DNA of 64,000 bases from Maioricimonas rarisocia (GTDB taxonomy: Bacteria > Planctomycetota > Planctomycetia > Planctomycetales > Planctomycetaceae). Below, piece after piece: positions 46,379 to 55,518 of the stretch (position 1 is its first letter; each line of letters opens with the position of its first letter). The notes below the pieces were generated by a model. It searched no databases, had not been told where the DNA came from, and saw only the letters and a program-made list of their open reading frames with translations. Position numbers and translations under genes: made by a program. The stretch is from assembly GCF_007747795.1 (NCBI RefSeq), contig NZ_CP036275.1, positions 3,836,001-3,900,000 on the forward strand. The letters run 5' to 3'.

Positions 46379-48757
46379 ATGAGTTGGATTGCTGCTTGCA
46401 TGGTCCGCTATCGGCTGGTTGTCGGTGCAGCGATGCTGGTCGTGACCGGCCTGGCCACCTGGGGCTACCTTCCCGACCCGGCTCCGGTGAGGGCCACTCG
46501 GGACAATGCGTCCGATTCGTCAAATGAACGCACACCTCTGCAACCGGAACGTGTCACCACATCGGACCTGGTCTCCAACCGGTTCGATCTGGCGCAGAGC
46601 GAATCGTTTCTCGTCGTCGAATGCGACGACTTCTTTCGTCCCGACTCGGTTCGCGCCTTGCGTGCGACCGTGGATGCCGTCGAAGCACTCCCCATCGTCG
46701 ACACGGTGTTCTGGCTCGACCGGATTCCGTTGATCAACGTATTCGGCTTTGCAGACCCGCTGCTCCCCGAAACCGATGCGTCGCCGGAGACGTTCGCCGA
46801 AGCACGCCAGCGCATCCTCGAGCATCCGCTCATCCGCGGGCAACTGATCTCGCCCGACGGAAAGACGATGATGATGCCCGTCGTCTACGACTGGCTGTAC
46901 GTCGGCAGCGACGAGGACCTGATTGCCCCCGTCGTCGCAACGGCCCGACAGGCATTCGAGGAAGCACTCGCGGCGAGCGACGCCGACGACCCTCCCTCGT
47001 TCCGCATCCGGCTGACCGGCTACGTGCCCCTGTACGTCGCCCAGAAATCTGCCTTCGATCGCAATCAGACGACGTTTCGGATCATCGCCTACTCGCTCGT
47101 CCTGATCCTGGCGGTCATCATGTTCCGCGGACTTTCCGCCGTCCTGCTCGTCGCCGGTGCCCCTGCCTTGGGTATGTACTGGACGTTCGGTCTGCTGGAA
47201 CTGTTCGACGTGCGGGTGAACGACCTGGCGAATGTCGTGATGCCAATTCTGGTCACGATGATCGGGCTCACGGACGGCATTCACCTGATGGTGCACATCC
47301 GGAGAAAACGGGCGGAAGGTGATACCCCACTCGAAGCGGCCGAACATGCCATCGACACGATCGGAACCGCCTGCTGGCTGACTTCTCTGACGACGGCGAT
47401 CGGGTTCGTCTCGCTCATGCTGGCTCATTCCCGCTTCGTTCGCGACTTCGGCCGGGATTGCGCCATCGGCGTTCTGATCACATTCGTGGCAGTGGTCACG
47501 TTCATTCCTCTTCTGTCGACGACGCGTCTGGCACGCAACGTCCACCATGGACACGAACGGGACTTCATCCGCGGCGGCTTGCGCCGGACGACGTGGATCG
47601 TCGATGCCCTCATCACCCACCGCTTCGCCGTCAGCACGGCGTTCGCGGTCATCACGGCCCTGTTCGGCTGGTGGTCGCTGTCGCTGAAGGCGGACGACAG
47701 ATTGTCAGACGCGCTGCCGGATTCCTCCGAAGCGTACCAGGCCCTCGCCCACAGCGATGAGGCATTCGGCGGAATCGAATTCGTCCAGACGGTGATCCGC
47801 TGGCCCGAGGAGGTCGAAGCCGACTCCCCCCGGATCCTCGCCGCCGTGCGCGAAGTGGAACGGATGATTGACGAGGAACCGCTGCTGAGCCATCCGCTCT
47901 CGATCGACAACCTGCTCTCTCCGCTGCCCGGCGACCCGAACGACCTCGAGACCCGCATGACATTTCTGTCGCTGTTGCCGCAGGACCTGCGCGGATTCTT
48001 TTTCCAGCCGGAGCATCGCAGAACGATCATCGTATCGCGTGTGCAGGATCGGGGAATCGCCCAGTATGCCCCTGTGTTCGATCGGCTCGAGCAGCGGCTG
48101 TCCCAGCTGGACGGCGACCTCGACGGCTTCCTTGGCTGGCTGGAAGGGGCTCCTCTCAGTCGTTCGCGTAACCTGTACCAGATCGTCGTCGACCTGACAC
48201 GCAGCCTCGGGACCGCCTCGATCATCATCTTCTTCGTCCTGTTCATCGTGTACCGATCCCTGCGCATCGGGCTCGTCTCACTGATCCCGAATATCTTTCC
48301 GCTGGTCGTGACGGCCATGGTGCTGGTGGTGACCGGCCAGTCACTCGACATGTCGAGCGTGTGCGCCTTTGTGGTCTGCCTCGGCATCGCTGTCGACGAC
48401 ACGATTCACTTTCTCACCCGCTATCGGGCCGAAGTTGCTGTCGATGGAGACGTACGAGCGGCCATCCGCAGGACGTTTCTCGGAGTGGGCACGGCCCTCG
48501 TGATGACGACGGTCATTCTGGTGTGTGGATTCGCGACCGTGATCTTCAGCGACCTGCGGGCGCATCGGACATTTGCCGTGATGGCCTGTTCGACGATCGC
48601 CGCGGCCCTCGTCGGAGACATGCTGGCGTTGCCGGCCCTGCTGGCGACGTTTGCCCGTCCTCCGAAAGCGCCTGTGGCGAGCGTGGAGCCCGACACTCCT
48701 CCTGACGCGCAACCGGAACAGGCGATCCCGGAATCGTCCGGAACTCCCGCCAGCTGA
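46379..48757 (+). CDS. MMPL/RND-superfamily transporter
   Basis: A 792-residue inner-membrane protein with the duplicated RND-like plan. One helix (about 10-27) and a large periplasmic loop are followed by helices including LVLILAVIMFRGLSAVLLVAG and VNDLANVVMPILVTMIGLTDGIHLMVHI. The second half repeats this with FFVLFIVYRSLRIGLVSLIPN and GIAVDDTIHFLTRYR, the usual TM4 signature. The length is typical of MMPL/HpnN-type proteins that export lipids such as hopanoids. GGGGAG precedes ATG 46379. It follows the copper-monooxygenase-like gene by 120 bases, but the substrate and any joint role are unknown. Confidence 0.88.
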   Translation: MSWIAACMVRYRLVVGAAMLVVTGLATWGYLPDPAPVRATRDNASDSSNERTPLQPERVTTSDLVSNRFDLAQSESFLVVECDDFFRPDSVRALRATVDAVEALPIVDTVFWLDRIPLINVFGFADPLLPETDASPETFAEARQRILEHPLIRGQLISPDGKTMMMPVVYDWLYVGSDEDLIAPVVATARQAFEEALAASDADDPPSFRIRLTGYVPLYVAQKSAFDRNQTTFRIIAYSLVLILAVIMFRGLSAVLLVAGAPALGMYWTFGLLELFDVRVNDLANVVMPILVTMIGLTDGIHLMVHIRRKRAEGDTPLEAAEHAIDTIGTACWLTSLTTAIGFVSLMLAHSRFVRDFGRDCAIGVLITFVAVVTFIPLLSTTRLARNVHHGHERDFIRGGLRRTTWIVDALITHRFAVSTAFAVITALFGWWSLSLKADDRLSDALPDSSEAYQALAHSDEAFGGIEFVQTVIRWPEEVEADSPRILAAVREVERMIDEEPLLSHPLSIDNLLSPLPGDPNDLETRMTFLSLLPQDLRGFFFQPEHRRTIIVSRVQDRGIAQYAPVFDRLEQRLSQLDGDLDGFLGWLEGAPLSRSRNLYQIVVDLTRSLGTASIIIFFVLFIVYRSLRIGLVSLIPNIFPLVVTAMVLVVTGQSLDMSSVCAFVVCLGIAVDDTIHFLTRYRAEVAVDGDVRAAIRRTFLGVGTALVMTTVILVCGFATVIFSDLRAHRTFAVMACSTIAAALVGDMLALPALLATFARPPKAPVASVEPDTPPDAQPEQAIPESSGTPAS

Positions 48758-48895
48758 GTGCCCACCGAATTCCTCCCTTTGCTGATCCCGGACGATGCCG
48801 CTGCGCCTCGACGGCTCTACGATTCAGCACCGCGAAAACGCAATGGCGAGTCGGCCGCGGCCTGAGCGACCGGTGCAGTTGATGGGAGTCGTGAA

Positions 48896-49123
48896 ATGTC
48901 CGGGAAATCACGATCATGGCGTAACGTCCAACGCTGTCGGGCCGCCCTGCCGCTCTCTGGCCCAAACACCCTTCGTCAGCTGATGGGGCCGCTGCTCGTG
49001 GTCCTGCTGCCGCTGCTGCTGACATTCACGCTGCTGGCGATCGTGGAATTCGACGGCGACGACGGGACCGATACGGTCGCCAGCGACGGCCCCTCTCCAT
49101 CAATCTCGGCTCGGAGCGACTGA
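48896..49123 (+). CDS. Possible small single-span membrane protein
   Basis: A 75-residue frame from ATG 48896 with GGGAG eight bases upstream. It has a basic N-terminus, one strong hydrophobic segment (LMGPLLVVLLPLLLTFTLLAIV, about 29-50, split here as LMGPLLVVLLP and LLLTFTLLAIV) and an acidic tail (EFDGDDGTD). Orientation by the positive-inside rule puts the tail outside. No family is known to me, so the existence of the gene is only moderately supported. Confidence 0.5.
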   Translation: MSGKSRSWRNVQRCRAALPLSGPNTLRQLMGPLLVVLLPLLLTFTLLAIVEFDGDDGTDTVASDGPSPSISARSD

Positions 49124-49207
49124 CCGGCGACTCCCGTCGACCGGGTGCCAGTTTCGGAAAGGGCCGATATACTGCGGTGCAGATCATTTGCCTGAAAGGT
49201 TCAGTTG

Positions 49208-49981
49208 ATGTTGCATCGCGTGGCCGCCCTGCTGATGGTCCTGCTTCCCCTGGCCGTGCTGGCCGAAGAGCCGTTTGCGCCGGTGCAGGAATCACTCCCT
49301 GTTCCCGCTCCCGAGGGGGCGATCGTTCTGTTCGATGGTGCCGGCACGAATCACTTCGTCAGCATGGCCGGCGACGAGATCGACTGGCCCGTTCGGGAGG
49401 GAGCACTGGTCTCGACTCGCGGCAACAATCGCAGCAATCACATCGTGTCGACGTACCACTTTCGTGACGCCGACCTGCACGTCGAGTTTCGACTGCCCGA
49501 GAACAGCAAGGGGAACAGCGGCGTCTACCTGCACGGACACTACGAACTGCAGATCTTCAACTCGCACGGCAAGGACGAGCCGGGCATGGGGGACATGGGT
49601 GCGGTGTACGCCTTTTCGAAACCACTCGTGAACGCTGCCCGACCACCCGGCGAATGGCAGGTGTACGATATCCGCTACCGTGCCCCGCGTCGTGATGAAG
49701 ACGGCCAGATCGTCGAATCCGGACGCATCACCGCCTGGCTGAACGGACAGCTCGTGCAGGACAAAACGCCTGTCTCAGAGCCGCGATCGAACTACCATCC
49801 GTTCCGGTACGGAACGACGCCGTATCTCGAAGCGATCGAACAACAGCAGATGCAAACCTCCGTCGGTCCCGTCTTCCTTCAGGACCACGACAGCCCTGTG
49901 CAGTTTCGGAACGTGTGGGTCCGCCCGCTCGACGACAGGGCCACGTTCGCGAAACCGACGGCAGATGCTCGCGGCGACTGA
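49208..49981 (+). CDS. Exported DUF1080 (3-keto-disaccharide hydrolase) domain protein
   Basis: A 257-residue protein with a signal peptide (VAALLMVLLPLAVLAEE) and one DUF1080 domain: IVLFDGAGTNHFVSM, WPVREGALVST, FRDADLHVEFRLPENSKGNSGVYLHGHYELQIFNSH, here read in parts, GEWQVYDIRYRAPR, ITAWLNGQLVQD, and a closing VFLQDHDSPVQFRNVWVRPL. The NSGVYLHGHYELQ strand is the family hallmark. DUF1080 proteins are concanavalin-like and some are 3-keto-glycoside hydrolases; they are numerous in planctomycetes. AAAGGT precedes ATG 49208. Confidence 0.9.
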   Translation: MLHRVAALLMVLLPLAVLAEEPFAPVQESLPVPAPEGAIVLFDGAGTNHFVSMAGDEIDWPVREGALVSTRGNNRSNHIVSTYHFRDADLHVEFRLPENSKGNSGVYLHGHYELQIFNSHGKDEPGMGDMGAVYAFSKPLVNAARPPGEWQVYDIRYRAPRRDEDGQIVESGRITAWLNGQLVQDKTPVSEPRSNYHPFRYGTTPYLEAIEQQQMQTSVGPVFLQDHDSPVQFRNVWVRPLDDRATFAKPTADARGD

Positions 49982-50088
49982 AGTTCGGGCCGTGCTGGTG
50001 GCCCGTCGCTTTCCGCGCTGCGTGAGCCCCTCCCCGGGACCGGGAGTGTCCGGAGCGCGCGGTCCGGGATTCTTCGTCTCTCGTCTTA

Positions 50089-50106
50089 AACGCATCGTGA
50101 TGCGTT
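50089..50106. promoter_or_regulatory. Perfect dyad upstream of the lipoprotein-DUF1559 pair
   Basis: AACGCATC-GT-GATGCGTT is an 18-base perfect palindrome with a 2-base centre, too tight for a hairpin loop, so a protein-binding site is likelier. It lies 70 bases before ATG 50176 at the edge of an AT-rich stretch (50085-50160) that probably holds the promoter, although no clear -35/-10 pair stands out. Confidence 0.4.
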
Positions 50107-50175
50107 GCTCTGTCAAAAGTTTTCACGTAAATTGTTCTCGTGACATTCAAGTCTTCACGTCAATCGAGAACCACG

Positions 50176-50598
50176 ATGATCACACGACAGATTCCTGTCA
50201 TCCTTTCGCTGATTCTTCTACTTGCTTCAGGCTGCGGCGATTCGAATCCTCTGGGACGCCAACCCGTCAGCGGCACGATCACCCTGAACGGCCAGCCTCT
50301 CGAACGCGGCACCATCGAGTTTTCCCCTAAGGAATCGGGGACCGCGTCCGGCGCCTCGATTCAGGATGGCGCTTACGCAATTCCCGCCGACAAGGGGCTG
50401 CCGCCCGGCGAGTACCTCGTTCGTATCTCTGCCGCTGACGAAGAAGCCGAGCCAATGGAGATGCCCGGAGAGTCGTCCAAGATCTCCCCGGAGCTGATTC
50501 CTCCGGAATACAACGCCGAGAGTGAACAGACCTTCACCGTCAGTGCCGACGGCGAGAACGAGTTCTCTCTCGACATCGAAACCAGTTCATCCAATTGA
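50176..50598 (+). CDS. Small transthyretin-like lipoprotein paired with DUF1559
   Basis: A 140-residue lipoprotein ([11 protein letters not shown]) with a carboxypeptidase-regulatory/transthyretin-like beta-sandwich: [47 protein letters not shown]. Such VSGxVxxxGxPL proteins are found next to DUF1559 genes across planctomycetes. ATG 50176 gives a normal lipoprotein signal; an upstream GTG frame at 50140 does not. It is followed 59 bases later by the DUF1559 gene on the same strand. The function is unknown. Confidence 0.82.
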   Translation: MITRQIPVILSLILLLASGCGDSNPLGRQPVSGTITLNGQPLERGTIEFSPKESGTASGASIQDGAYAIPADKGLPPGEYLVRISAADEEAEPMEMPGESSKISPELIPPEYNAESEQTFTVSADGENEFSLDIETSSSN

Positions 50599-50657
50599 TC
50601 GTTTCCGCGTTCGCGCGACACTGTAGTTTCCACCTGCGGGTCAATCAGGAGTCTGGT

Positions 50658-51581
50658 ATGTCTATCCCACGTTCACGTCATCGCGGATTCACCCTCATCG
50701 AGCTTCTCGTCGTGATTGCGATCATCGCGATCCTCATCGCCCTGTTGCTGCCCGCTGTGCAGCAGGCCCGGGAAGCGGCCAGGCGATCGCAGTGCAACAA
50801 CAACCTGAAGCAGATCGGGTTGGCGATGCACAACTACCACGACGTCAACAACGGCTTCCCTGTCGCGCAGTACGGCTGCTGCTGGGGCACCTGGGTCGTG
50901 GGAATCATGCCCTACATCGACCAGGCAAACCTCTTCAATCAGTACGAGCACAACCTCAAGTACGGCGTTCCCGCTGACACGGCCCGTTACGGCCACCCGG
51001 TCAACCTCCCCGTCACGCGTACGCGGCTCGCGGCACTGACCTGCCCGAGTGACAAGGACAACCGGCCGTTCTCCGACATCACCAGCCACAACTACGCGGC
51101 CAACTTCGGCAACACGAGCTATTCGCAGGGAACCGTCAATGGTGTGACGTTCAAGAAGGCTCCCTTCCGTCTGACGAGTTCCGGCACCCCGGCGAAGAAC
51201 CAGAAGATGCGGGACATCAAGGACGGCACGTCGAACACGATGCTCGTCGCTGAGGTTCTGCAGGGGGACGGTCGCGACCTGCGCGGCTTCTCCTGGTGGG
51301 GCGACGCTTCGCAGTTCACCACCTACCTGCCACCCAACTCGAACCTTCCCGACCGCATCTACTCCAGCACCTACTGCAACAATCAGCCGGAGCAGAACCT
51401 CCCCTGCGACGTCTCGACCTCGACGAACCCGACGATGTTCGCCGCACGCAGCTCGCACACCGGCGGCATCCAGACCGTCCTCTGTGACGGTGCCGGCCGC
51501 TTCATCTCCGAGAACATTGACCTCGAGGTGTGGCGAGGCCTGAGCACCGCCAAAGGCGGCGAAGTCATCAGCGAGTTCTGA
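50658..51581 (+). CDS. DUF1559 pseudopilin-like protein
   Basis: A 307-residue exported protein with the prepilin signature [17 protein letters not shown] and the planctomycete continuation [19 protein letters not shown] then [16 protein letters not shown]. The body has several Cys ([33 protein letters not shown]). The H-x-G motif near the end ([19 protein letters not shown]) is the family C-terminal H-X9-DG block. A prepilin peptidase would cleave after the Gly of the signature. AGGAG precedes ATG 50658. DUF1559 genes occur in large copy number in planctomycetes; their role is unsettled. Confidence 0.95.
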   Translation: MSIPRSRHRGFTLIELLVVIAIIAILIALLLPAVQQAREAARRSQCNNNLKQIGLAMHNYHDVNNGFPVAQYGCCWGTWVVGIMPYIDQANLFNQYEHNLKYGVPADTARYGHPVNLPVTRTRLAALTCPSDKDNRPFSDITSHNYAANFGNTSYSQGTVNGVTFKKAPFRLTSSGTPAKNQKMRDIKDGTSNTMLVAEVLQGDGRDLRGFSWWGDASQFTTYLPPNSNLPDRIYSSTYCNNQPEQNLPCDVSTSTNPTMFAARSSHTGGIQTVLCDGAGRFISENIDLEVWRGLSTAKGGEVISEF

Positions 51582-51786
51582 GCATCGCTTTTCGTTCTGT
51601 CAGCTCCGAGCGCCGTGGGTCGGAATCCGTTCCGGTCCGCGGCGTCTCTTGTTGGTGGAGTGTCGCGCCGGTCACACGCATTGCTGCCTTCACTGGAACC
51701 CCGCCGGGAGGAACTGTACAACCGCATTCACGTCGCAACGTCTGCGCTCACTCACTCCGATTGCGTCTTCACGAAGGGCCCTCCAC

Positions 51787-52962
51787 ATGTTGCACTGCCT
51801 TCAGACCTTCCCGCGATGCGGCCTGCTGCCGTTTCTTACGGTCGTTGCCGCTCTCACAGCGGCAAACAGTTCCCGGGCCGAAGACCTCAGCGAACAGGTC
51901 ATCTGGAAGTCGGGCGAAGGGGGCTATCACACGTACCGGATCCCGTCGATCATCACGACAGGCAACGGAACCGTGCTCGCCTTCTGTGAGGGACGCAAGT
52001 CCGGCCGCGGCGACAGCGGTAACATCGACCTGCTGATGAAGCGGTCCACCGATGACGGCAAGACCTGGTCGGAATCGGTCGTCGTCTGGGACGACGGCAA
52101 CAATACGTGCGGCAACCCCTGCCCTGTCGTTGATGCGAACACGGGCCGGATTCACCTGCTGCTGACGTGGAATCACGGCGACGACAATGGCCGCGAGCTT
52201 CACGAAGGAACCGGTAGAGATACCCGCCGCGCCTTCTACAGTTACTCCGACGACGAGGGGAGCAACTGGACCGATCCGGTCGAGATCACTGATGCCGTCA
52301 AGCTGGAAGCCTGGGCCTGGTACGCGACGGGCCCCGGCGTCGGCATCCAGCTGACGCGCGGCCCGCACAAGGGGCGACTGGTTGTTCCCTGCGACTACAC
52401 GACGCTCGAAGGGCCGGTGCACGGATCTCACGCCATCTACAGCGATGACGGTGGAAAGTCCTGGCAGCTCAGTGACACGATCAGCCCGACCTGCAACGAA
52501 TGCCAGGTCGCCGAACTGAGCGACGGGCGGCTGCTGATGAACGCTCGGACTCAAGGCGCCAGCAATACGCCGCGGCCCTACACCGGATATCGTTCCATCG
52601 CGTACTCCAGCGACGGCGGCACGACCTGGACCGATCCGGTCGCCGATGACGAACTGGGGGATCCGGTCTGCCAGGCGTCGCTGATCCGCTACGACGGCCG
52701 GCGATTGCTCTTCTCCAACCCTTCGCCGCCGATCAGTCTGAAGCGTGGCCCGCGCAACCGGATGACGGTCTACGTCAGCCGCGACGATGGAGAGACCTGG
52801 CCTGTCTCGCGGCTGGTCCATGAAGGTCCGTCTGCCTACTCCTGCCTGACCCGTCTGCCGGACGGACGGATCGGGCTGCTGTACGAAGCGGGCGAAAAGA
52901 ACGCATACGAAACGATCACTCTGGCCACTTTCTCACCGGAATGGATCGCCGGAGACGAGTAG
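51787..52962 (+). CDS. Exported exo-alpha-sialidase (GH33-type)
   Basis: A 391-residue six-bladed propeller enzyme that removes terminal sialic acid. After a signal (LLPFLTVVAALTAANSSRAED) comes the arginine-triad motif YRIPS (R51), the general-acid region GRKSGRGDSGNIDL (D76), and five Asp-boxes: STDDGKTWS, YSDDEGSNWT, YSDDGGKSWQ, YSSDGGTTWT and VSRDDGETW. The nucleophile Tyr is probably in SAYSCLTRLPDGRIGLLYE. GAAGGGC precedes ATG 51787, where the signal begins. The sulfatase gene starts 47 bases after the stop, so the two are likely co-transcribed for use of sialylated, sulfated glycans. Confidence 0.92.
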   Translation: MLHCLQTFPRCGLLPFLTVVAALTAANSSRAEDLSEQVIWKSGEGGYHTYRIPSIITTGNGTVLAFCEGRKSGRGDSGNIDLLMKRSTDDGKTWSESVVVWDDGNNTCGNPCPVVDANTGRIHLLLTWNHGDDNGRELHEGTGRDTRRAFYSYSDDEGSNWTDPVEITDAVKLEAWAWYATGPGVGIQLTRGPHKGRLVVPCDYTTLEGPVHGSHAIYSDDGGKSWQLSDTISPTCNECQVAELSDGRLLMNARTQGASNTPRPYTGYRSIAYSSDGGTTWTDPVADDELGDPVCQASLIRYDGRRLLFSNPSPPISLKRGPRNRMTVYVSRDDGETWPVSRLVHEGPSAYSCLTRLPDGRIGLLYEAGEKNAYETITLATFSPEWIAGDE

Positions 52963-53009
52963 CCTCTGTTCGGCAGTTCCAGTCGAGTGCCTGTACCGAA
53001 GGATCCTGC

Positions 53010-54536
53010 ATGCTTCGCCGATTGATGACGCGCCTTTTTCTGATCGCGGCTGTCGCAGCGACGGTCTCCCCGGCCAGAGCAGAAACGGAACGGGCGAAGT
53101 CGGTCCGGCCGAACATCGTCTTTATTCTGATTGACGACCTGCGGTTCGACACCTTCGGCTACATGGGGCACCCGTTCGTCGAAACGCCGCACATCGACCG
53201 GCTCGCCCGCGAAGGCGTGCAGTTCCGCCGTGCGTTCGTGACGACGTCGCTCTGCTCGCCGGCTCGCGCGTCGTTCCTCACGGGCCAGTACATGCACAAC
53301 CACCGGGTCGTCGACAACGCCGACCTGATGCCGGAAGGAACGGTCACGTTCCCGCAACTGCTGCAGAAGTCCGGCTACGAAACCGCCTTCGTCGGCAAGT
53401 GGCACATGGGGGGAAGCAGCGACGCACCACGGCCAGGGTTCGACCACTGGGTCAGTTTTCGCGGCCAGGGAACCTACGCTCCGGAGGGACACTCGCTCAA
53501 CATCAACGGCGAGCAGGTCCCCCGGACAAAGTACATGACGGACGAACTGACCGATTACTCCGTCGACTGGCTGAAGGAACGCAACGGCGACGAACCCTTT
53601 CTGCTGTACCTCTCCCACAAGGGCGTTCACGGCCTGTACGACCCGGCACCGCGCCACCGGGACCGCTACCGGAACGAGCCGTTTCCCGCTCCGGGCACGA
53701 TGGACGAGACGCTCCAGCCTCCACCGGCCGGAGACGCGGGCAAACCGATGTGGGTGCACGACCAGCGAAACAGTTGGCACGGCATCGAGTTCCCCTACCA
53801 CGGACGGGCAAAGCAGTCGATCGCCGAGATGTACCGGCACTACTGCGAGATGATTCTCTCGATCGACGACAGCGTCGGCCACGTTCTCGAAGCGCTCGAG
53901 AAACGGGGGCTCGAAGACAACACGCTGGTCCTCTTCACCAGCGACGGCGGACATCTCTGGGGAGAGCACGGCCTGATCGACAAACGGTGTGCCTACGAAG
54001 AGTCGATTCGAATTCCGCTGCTCGCCTGGGGACCATCGACGGTCGCAGCCGGCAAAACATGCGATGCTGTCGTCGCCAACATCGATGTCGCTCCGACGCT
54101 GCTGGAACTTGCTGACCTCGACGTTCCTTCGCAGATCGACGGCCGCAGCTTCGCGTCGCTGCTTCAGAATCCGGAAACAGCAGCCGATCGCGACTCACTC
54201 CTTTACGAGTATTACTGGGAGCCGGCATTTCCCCAGACGCCGACTACGTTTGCCCTCCGCGGACCGCGGTACAAGCTGATCCAGTATCACGGCGTCTGGG
54301 ACACCGACGAGCTGTACGATCTGCAGGACGACCCGCACGAGACAACCAACCTCATCGGCCGGCCGGAACACCAGCAACGCGTCAACCAGATGCGACGGCA
54401 ACTGCATGACCGGCTGAAGGAAACGGGCGGCCTGGCAATTCCGCTTGGGGTCAAGCGAAACCACGGTGCCACACTTCGGCGCGCCGACGGCACCAAACGG
54501 GCCGAGTTCCCGGAGCGACTCGAGCAACAGCCGTAG
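53010..54536 (+). CDS. Exported sulfatase co-transcribed with the sialidase
   Basis: A 508-residue type I sulfatase. It has a signal (LFLIAAVAATVSPARAE), metal pair in LIDDLRFDTFG (D42, D43), and activation motif CSPAR with C82 as formylglycine precursor, followed by ASFLTGQYMHNHRV. Other landmarks are VGKWHMGG, LSHKGVHG, and FTSDGGHLWGEHG with the second metal site. The C-terminus has the usual substrate strand LYDLQDDPHETTNL. GAAGGAT precedes ATG 53010; the longer frame upstream overlaps the sialidase end. The pairing points to sulfated host or algal glycoconjugates, but the exact bond is unknown. Confidence 0.94.
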   Translation: MLRRLMTRLFLIAAVAATVSPARAETERAKSVRPNIVFILIDDLRFDTFGYMGHPFVETPHIDRLAREGVQFRRAFVTTSLCSPARASFLTGQYMHNHRVVDNADLMPEGTVTFPQLLQKSGYETAFVGKWHMGGSSDAPRPGFDHWVSFRGQGTYAPEGHSLNINGEQVPRTKYMTDELTDYSVDWLKERNGDEPFLLYLSHKGVHGLYDPAPRHRDRYRNEPFPAPGTMDETLQPPPAGDAGKPMWVHDQRNSWHGIEFPYHGRAKQSIAEMYRHYCEMILSIDDSVGHVLEALEKRGLEDNTLVLFTSDGGHLWGEHGLIDKRCAYEESIRIPLLAWGPSTVAAGKTCDAVVANIDVAPTLLELADLDVPSQIDGRSFASLLQNPETAADRDSLLYEYYWEPAFPQTPTTFALRGPRYKLIQYHGVWDTDELYDLQDDPHETTNLIGRPEHQQRVNQMRRQLHDRLKETGGLAIPLGVKRNHGATLRRADGTKRAEFPERLEQQP

Positions 54537-54543
54537 CCGATCG

Positions 54544-55518
54544 CTAGAAGATCGTCAGCTCGCGCATGTGGTCGAACAGTTGCCGCGCCTGCTCCGGGGT
54601 CCAGTCGACGCCGTCATGGTGGTACAACTTCAGGCTGCGAAGCTCCGGGAGTGACGCCAGCCACTCGAGTGCCGCGAGCTGAAAGGATCCGCTTGCCGAG
54701 ATCTGCTGAAGAGTGGGAATCTGCGCCAGAATTGCAGCTGCCTCCTCGCCAAGATCCGTGCCGCTCACGTCAACGCTCACGAGTCCCGGCAATTGCGTGA
54801 GTGCCCGCATGTGACGTTCATCAATGTCGGCCGCCCAGTAGCTGACACGACGGACCGCGGGGAGTTTCGACCAGTCCAACTCGCCGGGATTGGCCCGCTC
54901 CTGGATGGTCATCAAATACAGACGGGGCAGGTTTCTCAGTTGCAGCGTGCTGATCTTCGACTCGTAGCCGCAGAAGAAACTTTCGAGCTGAGGACAGGAT
55001 TCGACCATCAACGTGTCAGCCGTCATCTCGAGCAGACTGATACTGCTCAGAACATTGCAATCACGCACGGTGAGTTCGCCGATGTCGATGCCCTGAAGAC
55101 TCAGTGTGGTGACTGCATCATCTGCTCCGAGCTCCAGCGAGCCAATGCGACCGCCAGTCAGCAGCAGATCGACTCCCGAGGCGTTGCTGAAACGGAAGTT
55201 GGCCTGGTCGACGTCAAGATCGGTGATCGTCAGGCGTGACATCGCGCTCGCGGCCGCCAACGCGCTGAGTCCCTCCTCTGTCAGTTCGCTGCCATTGAGC
55301 GTCAGTTGCTGCAGCTTCGGAGCCCGCACTATGGATTCCAGCTGCGAGTCCGTCACAGCCGCGTCGCCCAGATCCAGTGCGACCATTTCAGCACTCTGAC
55401 CGATTGATGCAGCCAGTGCGTCGGTCATAGCGCCATCGAGATTCAGCATCGCCAGACGCGGCAACGTCGCCAATCCCTTCGCGGAGCCATCTGCCGCTTC
55501 CCGCTCGAGGTTCGGCAA
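54544..55518 (-). pseudogene. C-terminal half of a split leucine-rich-repeat protein gene
   Basis: About 324 further codons continue the LRR protein of 55519-56775 in the same frame beyond an in-frame TAG. Repeats go on without a break: LPRLAMLNLDG, LQQLTLNGSELTEEGLSAL, LVSVDVSGTDLGEEAAAIL, LRSLKLYHHDG. The first codon after the stop is TTG, with no ribosome site, so independent translation is unlikely unless the stop is read through. The junction reads LLQV-stop-LPNLER; one C-to-T change in a CAG (Gln) codon would give it. A true nonsense mutation and a sequencing error cannot be told apart here. Confidence 0.6.

Noticed and set aside
46520-47620. A leftward open frame of about 366 codons opposite the MMPL transporter
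   Set aside because: Composition is Asp/Arg/His-rich and featureless. The opposite strand encodes a clear membrane transporter.
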